Origin: Clostridiales bacterium | GTDB taxonomy: Bacteria; Bacillota; Clostridia; Christensenellales; Aristaeellaceae | DNA length: 55,012 nt | Direction of reading: 5' to 3' | Assembly (NCBI GenBank): GCA_015056125.1 | Contig: SVGW01000009.1 | Span: 1-55,012 of the forward strand | In this document: positions 43,556-51,135 of the stretch, piece by piece | How positions within the stretch are numbered: the first letter of the stretch is position 1 | Layout: each line of letters opens with the position of its first letter | Translations under genes and position numbers: made by a program | Notes under the pieces: generated by a model | What the model was told of the DNA's origin: nothing | The model's input: only the letters and a program-made list of their open reading frames with translations | Database searches by the model: none

Positions 43556-44611
43556 ATGCTTACTTCTCAGGATATCAAGGCCGCCGCCAAACGGCTTGGC
43601 GCCGACATCGTGGGCATCGGCTCTATCGATCGCTGGAGCACCGCTCCCGCCCAGATGGACCCCAAGCAAATCATGCCCAACGCCAAATCCATCATTGCCA
43701 TGGGCTTCCGCGTAATGCGCGGCTCCCTGCGCGGCATTGAAGAAGGCACCTTCTTCTCCAACTACTCCGCCATGGGCTACGGCGGTATCACTTACCTCTA
43801 TATGCCCATGACCATCATCAACCTGAGCAAGATGATCGAAGATGAAGGCTATGAAGCCGTTCCCATGGGCCACCAGAGCGACTGGCGCGCCATCGACGGC
43901 AACGGCTACCTCAACGATCATTATTCCCGCCCCGTAGCCCCTGGCAAGGCCTGCCCCGACGTGATGATCAGCATGCGCATCGCCGGCTTCCTGTGCGGCC
44001 TGGGCGAAATCGGCTATTCCAAGATGCTGCTCACCCCTGAATTCGGCCCCCGTCTTCGCGTAGGCATCATCATCACCGAGCTGGAGCTGGAGCCCGATCC
44101 CATCATGGAGCCCGGCACCCTGTGCAACCGCTGCATGGCCTGCGTGCGCGAATGCCCCGGCAACTGCATCCCTGCTGATCGCACCGTGAAAGCCAATGTG
44201 GGCGGCTATGAATTGGAATGGGCCGACGTGGATATGCACAAGTGTGACCGCACCTTCATCGGCGCCGAACCCGTGGCCGAAGGCGAAACCGGTGATTATA
44301 TCCCCGGCTCCGACAAGTATAAGCCCGCCCATTTCTCCCCCTTCTATCACAAGCCCCGGAATCTTTACAACACCGGCAAGGCCATCTGCGGCGCCGCCGG
44401 CTGCACCCGTGCTTGCATGGTGAGCCTGGAACGCCGGGGTGTGCTGAAAAATAAATTTGCCAATCCCTTCCGTCCTGTCGGCACCAAGCCCTGGCGCCTG
44501 GATTGGAGCGAAGAAGCCATCAAGATGGATCAGCCCGCAGAATACACCTGCGCCTATGACCATATGGATTCCCCCAACACCAAGGTGAGACCCAAGACCG
44601 ATACCGACTGA
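43556..44611 (+). CDS. Epoxyqueuosine-reductase-like 4Fe-4S protein
   Basis: A 351-residue protein of the QueG/reductive-dehalogenase-like group. CNRCMACVREC (Cys190/193/196/200) is a 4Fe-4S motif; a second cluster can use Cys204, Cys230 and the CGAAGCTRAC stretch. The N-terminal part has the alpha/beta region that binds cobalamin in QueG, ending AGFLCGLGEIGYSKMLLTPEFGPRLRVG, a well-kept family segment. The C-terminal HEAT repeats of classical QueG are lacking, so it is more likely a sister enzyme. Strong codon bias and promoter suggest high expression. It precedes the U32-like gene by 27 nt. Confidence 0.8.
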   Translation: MLTSQDIKAAAKRLGADIVGIGSIDRWSTAPAQMDPKQIMPNAKSIIAMGFRVMRGSLRGIEEGTFFSNYSAMGYGGITYLYMPMTIINLSKMIEDEGYEAVPMGHQSDWRAIDGNGYLNDHYSRPVAPGKACPDVMISMRIAGFLCGLGEIGYSKMLLTPEFGPRLRVGIIITELELEPDPIMEPGTLCNRCMACVRECPGNCIPADRTVKANVGGYELEWADVDMHKCDRTFIGAEPVAEGETGDYIPGSDKYKPAHFSPFYHKPRNLYNTGKAICGAAGCTRACMVSLERRGVLKNKFANPFRPVGTKPWRLDWSEEAIKMDQPAEYTCAYDHMDSPNTKVRPKTDTD

Positions 44612-44638
44612 TATTTTCTTTGACAGGAGCATGCCGCC

Positions 44639-45667
44639 ATGAAATTTGCAGTAGGCTTTCAATTGTTTGAACCGGGCGAAGAGCCCTTTTCCGCCATTGT
44701 GGAGGACTACCGGGATTCTATTTCGGAGGTATTCTTCCCCTGGCAGGATATGCCCACCGGCCGAAGCCCCCTGGCCACCCAGAACGGCTATACCGATTGG
44801 ACGGCCCAGCAGCGCACGGAAGAGGAACTGCGCCGCATCAAGCAAATGGGGATTAAGCTGGATCTGCTCTTTAACGGCAACTGCTATGGCGGCTATGCTC
44901 TTTCTGAAAAGCTGGCCAACCAGGTGATTTCCATCATCGCCTATCTGGACGAAGCGGTGGGAGGGGTGGATATTATAACCACCACCTCCCTCGCCATCGC
45001 CCACACCATTCGGAAATATTTTCCCCAAAAAGAAATCCGCGCTTCTGTGAATATGAAAATCGGCACGGTGAAGGGCATGGAATATCTTTCCGATCTTTTC
45101 GATTCCTTCCATGTGCAGCGGGATTACAACCGCAATCTGGAGCATTTGAAAATGCTCAAAGAATGGGCCGATCAGCATGGGAAAAAGCTGGTTATGCTGG
45201 CCAACAGCGGCTGCTTCGCCCATTGCTCAGGGCAAAGCTTCCACGATAATCTGGTGGCCCATGAGCATGAAATCTGCACCATCAAAAACCTGGATGATTT
45301 CAACCCCTACGTGTGCTGGCGAAACTTGAAAAATAGAGATAACTGGCCCATGCTTTTGCAAAACACCTGGGTGCGCCCCGAGGATCTGCACCATTACGAG
45401 GGCATCTTTGACACCGTGAAGCTGGCCACCCGGATGCACGCCCTGCCCGGCATGGTGATCGGCGCCTATGCAAGGGGTTATCACCTGGGCAACACATTGG
45501 ATCTTTTTGAGCCTGGCTTTGGCCGCGCTCTGGCCCCCTATATCATCAATAACTCCGCGTTCCCCAAGGATTGGTTTGAACGCACGTCCTCCTGCAATAA
45601 AATGTGCCATCAGTGCACCTACTGCAAATCCGTACTGGAGCAGGTGCTTTTGAATACGGAGGGTTGA
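44639..45667 (+). CDS. U32-like TIM-barrel protein with two Cys clusters
   Basis: A 342-residue protein whose layout recalls peptidase U32 / UbiU-UbiV proteins: beta/alpha repeats, NCYGG near residue 80, then NSGCFAHC (Cys192, Cys196), Cys213 and Cys226. A second group CNKMCHQCTYC (Cys319/323/326/329) closes the protein. UbiU/UbiV carry a 4Fe-4S cluster and act in O2-independent hydroxylation; here two clusters are possible. AGGAG 9 nt before the ATG. Co-transcribed with the QueG-like gene upstream and an AraC gene 9 nt downstream. I do not know its substrate; the U32 link is moderate. Confidence 0.65.
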   Translation: MKFAVGFQLFEPGEEPFSAIVEDYRDSISEVFFPWQDMPTGRSPLATQNGYTDWTAQQRTEEELRRIKQMGIKLDLLFNGNCYGGYALSEKLANQVISIIAYLDEAVGGVDIITTTSLAIAHTIRKYFPQKEIRASVNMKIGTVKGMEYLSDLFDSFHVQRDYNRNLEHLKMLKEWADQHGKKLVMLANSGCFAHCSGQSFHDNLVAHEHEICTIKNLDDFNPYVCWRNLKNRDNWPMLLQNTWVRPEDLHHYEGIFDTVKLATRMHALPGMVIGAYARGYHLGNTLDLFEPGFGRALAPYIINNSAFPKDWFERTSSCNKMCHQCTYCKSVLEQVLLNTEG

Positions 45668-45676
45668 TCAGCCGCA

Positions 45677-46492
45677 ATGCTCAGCCATCTTTTTTCGGAG
45701 GATCAGGAATTTTGCATTTCTGGCGTGACCGTGATATCCGGTTACCGTCCGGCAGGCAGAACGGTGGATCAGCGAAAAAATCCCCGGCCCAATCATGGCT
45801 TATTCTTCGTGTGGGACGGCTACGCACGCTTTTCCGATTGCGAAGGAGGCTCCTTTACCGTGCAGCCGGGAGAGCTTTTGTATATCCCTGCTGGCTGCCG
45901 CTATAAGATGCAATACGCCGCCGAGGCCACCGCTTTCATTCTGGTGAATTTCTGTCTGTTTGCGGTGGATGGCGGGAAAACATCGCTGGGCAATCGTTTG
46001 ACTCTGGTAGCCCGGGATGATAGCAGCCACCGCCTTTGGAAAATCATGGCCGATTTTGAGCGCTGCGGCCCGGATCGCGATCCCTCCGCCTCCTTTAGAA
46101 AGAAAGAACTGATTTATAAGCTGCTGGGCACGATTTATGAGGAAAGCGGCCCCCTGGCCATGGAAGGGCAAAAATACGCTTCCATTCTGCCGGGAGCTAT
46201 GCTCCTCCAGCAAACCTATCTTGAAAATATCCCTATCTCTAAATTTGCCGAAGCCTGCAATATCAGCCTCACCTCTTTTCGGGCGCTGTTTACGCAAAAA
46301 TATGGCATGTCCCCCTTGCGCTACCGGAATCAGCTGCGCATCAACCGGGCCATCGCCCTGCTCCAGGAAGGCAGCTGCACCGTGGCTGAGGCCGCCTATG
46401 CCGCAGGCTTTGATAATATCGGCTATTTCTGCCGGTACTATAAAAAAATCACCGGCGAAACCCCCAGAACCACCCAGCTGCGTTCCAAATAG
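45677..46492 (+). CDS. AraC family transcriptional regulator (cupin sensor)
   Basis: A 271-residue cytoplasmic AraC protein. The N-terminal half is a cupin with GELLYIPAGCRYKM; the C-terminal half is a double HTH (ISKFAEACNISLTSFRALF, then VAEAAYAAGFDNIGYFCRYYKKITGETP). It follows the U32-like gene by 9 nt; the ribosome site (GGAGGG) is unusually far upstream (13 nt), so expression may depend on coupling. It probably controls its own operon or the catabolic genes on the opposite strand. Confidence 0.85.
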   Translation: MLSHLFSEDQEFCISGVTVISGYRPAGRTVDQRKNPRPNHGLFFVWDGYARFSDCEGGSFTVQPGELLYIPAGCRYKMQYAAEATAFILVNFCLFAVDGGKTSLGNRLTLVARDDSSHRLWKIMADFERCGPDRDPSASFRKKELIYKLLGTIYEESGPLAMEGQKYASILPGAMLLQQTYLENIPISKFAEACNISLTSFRALFTQKYGMSPLRYRNQLRINRAIALLQEGSCTVAEAAYAAGFDNIGYFCRYYKKITGETPRTTQLRSK

Positions 46493-46501
46493 GGGAACGA
46501 T

Positions 46502-46544
46502 GGGGGGCTTCGCCCCTCCTCCCCACCAGGGGCATTGCCCCTGG
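46502..46544 (+). repeat. Double-hairpin 3'-end module, copy 6
   Basis: GGGGGG-CTTCG-CCCCTCC-type hairpin (46502-46518) and CCAGGGGC-ATT-GCCCCTGG (46526-46544), starting 9 nt after the AraC stop, in AraC sense. Confidence 0.75.
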
Positions 46545-46665
46545 ACCCTTCCTCCGGATGCTGCTTGACTTGAATTGTAAGCAACGTGCCGGTGACGCTT
46601 GGGGAAACGTAGTCAACCACGGGCACGGCGGCAAATATGCCGCCAGCCGGATGCAAAGCATCCAG

Positions 46666-46729
46666 GAAAACGAAAAGAAACGCCGGAGGAGAAAGCTCGC
46701 CTTCTCCCTCCCGGCGTTTTTTCGTTTTC
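46666..46729. terminator. Bidirectional terminator in cassette B
   Basis: GAAAACGAAAAGAAACGCCG and the following GGAGGAGAAAG pair with CTTCTCCCTCCCGGCG and TTTTTTCGTTTTC. T tracts follow on both strands. Confidence 0.85.
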
Positions 46730-46818
46730 ATTGTGCCCGTGAAATTACTTTTCCGTTTCCTTTAGCTTCTTGCGGAAAAACCGAGGCTTTTTAAGCTTGC
46801 TCCGTCGCATAATGGAGT

Positions 46819-46869
46819 CCAGAGGAGGATATCCTCTGGCGAGGGGTACAGGGGGCGCGAAGCCCCCTG
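46819..46869 (-). repeat. Double-hairpin 3'-end module, copy 7
   Basis: On the minus strand CAGGGGGC-loop-GCCCCCTG (46849-46869) and CCAGAGGAT-ATC-CTCCTCTGG-type (46819-46839), starting 5 nt after the stop of the phosphorylase-like gene. Confidence 0.75.
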
Positions 46870-46874
46870 CCCGG

Positions 46875-47636
46875 TCACAGAACCTGTACCAACTCCTTGC
46901 ACAGCAGCACCAGATCATAGCGAATACCCTTGCGGCTGCGCCAGTCCCGGTTGTCCCATTCTGCCTGGGATACGTCATCCCCGCCATAGATCAGCGCGCC
47001 GTAATCAAAGCCCCGGAACTGGGAAACCGCGATGCACCCTGCCTGCTCCATTTCCACGATCTTGGCTCCTTCTTCCTTGCGCCGGGCGATGCGATCGGCA
47101 GTTTCCCGAAAGATGGCATCGGTGGTCCAGGTGAGGCCCCGAAGATAAGAAATGCGGTGGGCCTCCAGGTAGCAGGCGATCTTTTCCGTTACCCTGGAAT
47201 CGGTATAGATGTACTTGGAGGGCTCCACATAATGATAGGAAAATCCTTCATCCCGGATAGCGCCCTCTACCAGCAGCAATTGGCCCACCTGAATATTCTG
47301 ATCCAGCACGCCGCCGCCCCCGCAAAACATCACCTTCCCGGCTCCCAGCGCATGAAACAAATCCAGATCACCGGCGCAGGCCGGGCAGCCCACATAGCCC
47401 TGGGTAATCAGCACGTTAGCATCCTGAAAGCGATAGAGGGTGATGGGGTTTTCGCCGCCGATTTTCCGATCCAATACGATCTTTCCCTCTTCCTTCATCC
47501 GTTCTAAGACTTCGCCAAAGAAGGTGATGATCAGTTTATCTGTGCCAAGGGGCGCTTCCCCCAGATTACCGGGATTCACCTTGGCCATTTTGCAATCATC
47601 AAATTCCAGAATGGGGTATGCCTGCTTCCTCATCAT
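46875..47636 (-). CDS. Nucleoside phosphorylase-like protein
   Basis: A 253-residue protein of the PNP/UDP phosphorylase family: GAGKVMFCGGGGVLD, VGQLLLVEGAIRDEGFSYHY, LTWTTDAIFRET and the ribose-binding VEMEQAG all match. It splits a nucleoside with phosphate to base plus ribose-1-phosphate; the substrate is not defined. The start is the first of two ATGs at 47636, 8 nt after GGAGG. It is the last gene of the minus-strand cluster that begins with a nucleoside hydrolase. Confidence 0.83.
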   Translation of the reverse strand: MMRKQAYPILEFDDCKMAKVNPGNLGEAPLGTDKLIITFFGEVLERMKEEGKIVLDRKIGGENPITLYRFQDANVLITQGYVGCPACAGDLDLFHALGAGKVMFCGGGGVLDQNIQVGQLLLVEGAIRDEGFSYHYVEPSKYIYTDSRVTEKIACYLEAHRISYLRGLTWTTDAIFRETADRIARRKEEGAKIVEMEQAGCIAVSQFRGFDYGALIYGGDDVSQAEWDNRDWRSRKGIRYDLVLLCKELVQVL

Positions 47637-47660
47637 ATCTTTCACCTCCAAGAATAAAAG

Positions 47661-47692
47661 AAGGGCCTGCGCGGCGTTCAGCCGGCAGACCC
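47661..47692 (-). terminator. Hairpin terminator between paralogue A and the phosphorylase
   Basis: AGGGCCTGCGCGGC and GCCGGCAGACCCT form a stem with about 5 nt loop; on the minus strand a T-rich TTCTTTTATTCTT follows. It may lower, not abolish, read-through into the phosphorylase gene. Confidence 0.6.
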
Positions 47693-47710
47693 TGTTTTCA
47701 TGCCAGAAGC

Positions 47711-48667
47711 TTATTTTCCCTGGCTTTCCATCCACTTTTTCGCCGCGGCAATGGTGGTGGCAGCGGCGGTATGCAAGGGCATATAGGGATGAGTAATCCG
47801 CTCCCAGGTGGTCTGCATCATACCCAGGAGCCGTTCGGGGGCGATGTGCTCTGCGCTATATTTCGTGAGCTTTTCAAAATTGGAGAAATCGGAAAAGACG
47901 CTGCCCGTAGGCACTTGGTCGTAGCCGTTCTTTTCCAGAATATCAAAACTGTTCACATAAATCTGATGGCGTTCATCCAAGTTTTCAAAAGCGCCGGAAT
48001 AATACCAATTGCTCTGGAGCACTTCCTTGGGCATTTTTTTCAGGAATTCCAGGGGATGATTCCACATATAATCGGACCAAATCCAGGGCCGGGCATTATT
48101 CTTTTCCACGCAGCCCAGCAGATAATAGAAATCATGCCACCACAAATCATGCTGACGAACGGTAATATGGTCGAAATTCCGCTGATGGTCTGCCGTTTCT
48201 TCATCCATACCCAGATGGAAATACTTGGGCTTGAACACCTGGCATACCTCATCGATGACGTCCTTACACACCTGATAATAGATGGACGTGGACAGCATCC
48301 AGGAATATTCCTTGAGCCAGATATCATGGCAGGCGGAGAAATTCAGCTTGGGCACCACTTCAAAGCCCATCTTCTGCAGCTTCTTCACTTCTTTGCGCAT
48401 CTGCTCATGAGTCCAGGAGCCCTTCACCGCCAATTCGGGATGGGATTCATACAGCAGTGCTTCTCCCACATCAATAATCAGCATATTGCAGCCCGCGTCC
48501 TTCAGCTCCTGCATATGCCGATCCCACAGCTCCCGATTGAAATGCAGTTCAGTAAACGCATTGGAATTGGAGCGATGCTCCCGTCCCCGGGTATTGCCCG
48601 TTTCGGTCCACATATTGCAGCCCAGGTGGATCAGATTAGCCCAGTAAAAATTCTTCTGTTCGCTCAT
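47711..48667 (-). CDS. GH20-like TIM-barrel protein, tandem copy A
   Basis: A 318-residue cytoplasmic TIM barrel. The segment FHLGMDEE (Asp155, Glu156, Glu157) matches the catalytic Asp-Glu pair of GH20 hexosaminidases, and VVPKLNFSACHDIW with several Trp (WWHDFYY, PWIWSDYMW) fits a sugar site. It lacks the N-terminal beta domain and signal peptide of typical GH20 enzymes, so it may be an intracellular branch acting on small glycosides. Paralogue of the next gene, from which it is separated by 13 nt. Ribosome site AGGAGAG. Confidence 0.7.
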   Translation of the reverse strand: MSEQKNFYWANLIHLGCNMWTETGNTRGREHRSNSNAFTELHFNRELWDRHMQELKDAGCNMLIIDVGEALLYESHPELAVKGSWTHEQMRKEVKKLQKMGFEVVPKLNFSACHDIWLKEYSWMLSTSIYYQVCKDVIDEVCQVFKPKYFHLGMDEETADHQRNFDHITVRQHDLWWHDFYYLLGCVEKNNARPWIWSDYMWNHPLEFLKKMPKEVLQSNWYYSGAFENLDERHQIYVNSFDILEKNGYDQVPTGSVFSDFSNFEKLTKYSAEHIAPERLLGMMQTTWERITHPYMPLHTAAATTIAAAKKWMESQGK

Positions 48668-48680
48668 GGTATTCTCTCCT

Positions 48681-49667
48681 TTATTTCTTTTTATTGATCA
48701 AACCAAGCGTTGTTTCATCCTGCTCTTCCATCCATTTCTTCGCCTTCGCAATCGTGGCGGCAGCAGCGGAATGCAAGGGCATATAGGGATTTGTGATCCG
48801 TTCCCAAGTAGTCTGCATCATTCCCAGAAGATGTCCCCCGGAAATATGCTCCGCACAATACTGGGTAAGCCCTTGGAAATTTCCAAAGTCCTCCCAAAGG
48901 CTACCGGCAGGCAGCTGATCATAGCCGTTTTTTTCCAACAAATCAAAGCTTTGAAGGCTGGTCGTGTGCCACGCATCCAAATTTTCAAAGGCGCCAAAGT
49001 AATACCAATTGCTCTGGAGCACTTCCCTGGGCATTTTCTTTAAAAACTCCGCAGGATGATCCCACATATAATCGGACCACACCCAGGGACGGGCATTGTG
49101 CTTTTCCACGCAGTCCATGAGATAGTAAAAATCCTTCCACCACAAATCATGCTGGCGAATCACCACATAATCATAATGCCGCTGAAGATCATAGCCCTCT
49201 TCATCCATGCCCAGATGGAAGTACTTCGGCCGAAACACCTGGCATACTTCATCGATCACATCTTTGCACACCTGATAGTAAATGGGCGTGGATAACATCC
49301 GGGAATAATCCTTGAGCCAGATATCATGGCAGGAGGAAAAATTTAGCTTGGGCACCACTTCAAAGCCCATCTTCTGAAGATTTTTTACTTCCCTGCGCAT
49401 TTCATCGTGGGTCCACGAGCCCTTCACCGCCAATTCAGGATGGGATTCATAGCGCAGCGCCTCGCATACATCGATTACCAGCATATTGCAGCCGCCGTCT
49501 TTAAGCTCCTGAATATGCCGTTCCCACAGCGCCCTGTCAAACTGAAATTCCGTAAAAGCGTGCGGAATAGAACGCTCAGCCATTCTCCGGCTGTTGCCGT
49601 ACTCTGTCCACAAATTGCAGCCCAAATGCAAGAGATTAGCCCAGTAGAAATTATTTTGCCCGCTTAT
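48681..49667 (-). CDS. GH20-like TIM-barrel protein, tandem copy B (ATA at the expected start)
   Basis: A 328-residue paralogue of copy A with the same catalytic segment (HLGMDEE) and Trp-rich core. Aligned with copy A, its beginning reads I/M-S-G-Q-N-N-F-Y-W-A-N-L. The codon at the expected start (49665-49667) is ATA where copy A has ATG, behind a GGGAGAG site. Either ATA is used at low rate, or a TTG at 49631 (12 codons inside) starts a shorter protein without a good ribosome site, or the copy is failing. The rest of the frame is intact. Confidence 0.65.
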   Translation of the reverse strand: MSGQNNFYWANLLHLGCNLWTEYGNSRRMAERSIPHAFTEFQFDRALWERHIQELKDGGCNMLVIDVCEALRYESHPELAVKGSWTHDEMRREVKNLQKMGFEVVPKLNFSSCHDIWLKDYSRMLSTPIYYQVCKDVIDEVCQVFRPKYFHLGMDEEGYDLQRHYDYVVIRQHDLWWKDFYYLMDCVEKHNARPWVWSDYMWDHPAEFLKKMPREVLQSNWYYFGAFENLDAWHTTSLQSFDLLEKNGYDQLPAGSLWEDFGNFQGLTQYCAEHISGGHLLGMMQTTWERITNPYMPLHSAAAATIAKAKKWMEEQDETTLGLINKKK

Positions 49668-49695
49668 GGTGATCTCTCCCTTCTGCTATGAACGG

Positions 49696-51072
49696 TTATG
49701 CCTTGGTCATGGTATCGGACAATTCTTCCTGGGGCAAAAATGCACCGTTTGCCCGCAGGGTTTCTATCAGCTTTCGGGTATTGATATTGGCCGCATCCTT
49801 GCCGTCCCGGATCGCCTGAACGGCCGCCGTGGCCGCCGCCTGGCCCATCATACCCGCTGCTGGCATCACCCGGATGCTGGCCTGCACCATCACATCGCTG
49901 GACACGCACCGGCCGGCTACCCACAGATTTTTCCAGCTCTTGGGGACCAGAATGCCGTACGGCAGGCCGAAATGCTCGCCGATACCCAGCCTCGCATGAT
50001 CCTTCCTGTTCACAAACTGATCCCAGGTAGATTTATCGCAATCATATACGTGGATATCCACAAATTTATTGAATACACCGATCTGGTCCGGGAAGGAGCG
50101 TCGGGCTGCATAATCATCATAGGTCAGTTCGTATTCGCCCACAATACGCCTGGATTCTCGCACGCCCATAAGACTGGAGGTATTCACCAATTCCATCTGC
50201 TCACAGCCGCGCACATATTTTTGATACATTTTGGCATATTCCTGTACCAGCTGCCGTCCCCGCATCATGCCCTCGCTCAGGCTTTTGCATTTCACGGAAT
50301 TCATGCCAAACACATGCCCGCCGTTGAGATAGCCCAACTGTCGGCCAATGCGCCACATGCCCGGGAGATGCCTGTCGCACTGGCTGATAATCCCTTCTTC
50401 ATAGGCCTTTTCAATGAACTGATAGCGGTCGTCATGATCCAATTGATCAAAATGCTCCCAATCAATATTGGAAAAAAGGGCTGTCAGGGTGGGGGGCATA
50501 ATATTTTCCGTATCTCGGCCCGCCTCCCGGTATTCAACGCCGCAAAGCTGAGAGAGCACGGCGTCTCCAGTGCAATCCAAAAAAGCCTTGGCGCGCACAT
50601 AGGAATATCCTTCCACATTCTGCAGCACCACGCCCTTTACCCGTCCATCTTCCACATCCGCATCAATGGCTTTGGTGAAAAAGCGTACCTCCACGCCTGC
50701 TTCCCGGGTCATTTCATCCAGCAACAGCTTCAGCCCTTCGGGATGGAATGGGGTCCAGAAATGATAGCGCTTCTGCCAGCAATCCGGGGTTACATGCTGG
50801 GGCAAAAAGCCACGATTGTACATCCGCTCTAATATTTCCCCCATCACGCCGCGCACCAATTGCTTTTCGCCGTCCGCCATGGGATCAAAAGCCGCCACTT
50901 GACCGGAAGTACCCATGCCTCCCAGGCAGCCCATGGCTTCTGCCAGCAATACTTTGGCCCCCAGCCGCGCCGCGCTAATCGCCGCCACCGTACCCGCAGG
51001 GCCGCCGCCAATGACCACCACGTCATAGCCGTCTTCTATCGGGATTTCTCGAACCAGCGTAAACTTTTCCAT
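49696..51072 (-). CDS. FAD-dependent oxidoreductase
   Basis: A 458-residue flavoenzyme. The N-terminal Rossmann motif VVVIGGGPAGTVAA (about 18-31) binds FAD, followed by GCLGGMGTSGQV, a hallmark of the FAD_oxidored/xanthan-lyase-associated family; the second FAD segment LWVAGRCVSSD lies near the C-terminus. Such enzymes often sit in glycan-breakdown clusters, where some oxidise sugars. Substrate unknown. The gene has two ribosome sites in tandem (16-nt repeat, 51073-51110). It follows the nucleoside hydrolase-like gene on the same strand. Confidence 0.83.
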   Translation of the reverse strand: MEKFTLVREIPIEDGYDVVVIGGGPAGTVAAISAARLGAKVLLAEAMGCLGGMGTSGQVAAFDPMADGEKQLVRGVMGEILERMYNRGFLPQHVTPDCWQKRYHFWTPFHPEGLKLLLDEMTREAGVEVRFFTKAIDADVEDGRVKGVVLQNVEGYSYVRAKAFLDCTGDAVLSQLCGVEYREAGRDTENIMPPTLTALFSNIDWEHFDQLDHDDRYQFIEKAYEEGIISQCDRHLPGMWRIGRQLGYLNGGHVFGMNSVKCKSLSEGMMRGRQLVQEYAKMYQKYVRGCEQMELVNTSSLMGVRESRRIVGEYELTYDDYAARRSFPDQIGVFNKFVDIHVYDCDKSTWDQFVNRKDHARLGIGEHFGLPYGILVPKSWKNLWVAGRCVSSDVMVQASIRVMPAAGMMGQAAATAAVQAIRDGKDAANINTRKLIETLRANGAFLPQEELSDTMTKA

Positions 51073-51110
51073 ATCTATCTCCTTTCTACTCTATCTCCTT
51101 TCTACAAATT
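51073..51110 (-). repeat. Duplicated ribosome-binding-site segment
   Basis: On the minus strand the leader reads AGAAAGGAGATAGAGTAGAAAGGAGATAG-then-ATG: a 16-nt unit with AAAGGAGATAG occurs twice. The proximal copy is placed correctly for the start; the second lies 16 nt further up. Confidence 0.7.
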
Positions 51111-51135
51111 TTTCCCCTCAGAATAACATCTGCTT

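Larger units (their letters stand above)
46493..46874. repeat. Composite palindromic cassette B between convergent genes
   Basis: No gene lies in this gap. It repeats the block order of cassette A (36838-37231): left double-hairpin module (46502-46544), GTGCCGGTG...CACGGGCACGGCGGCAAATATG, GCCGGATGCAAAGCATCC, long terminator hairpin (46666-46729), GTGCCCGTGAAATTACTTTTCCG, and right inverse module (46819-46869). Like copy A it lies between two convergent genes. Confidence 0.8.

Noticed and set aside
43163-45223. A 686-codon open frame on the minus strand
   Set aside because: It covers the QueG-like and U32-like genes in antisense, crosses their promoter and shows low-complexity His/Gly/Ala sequence typical of shadows.
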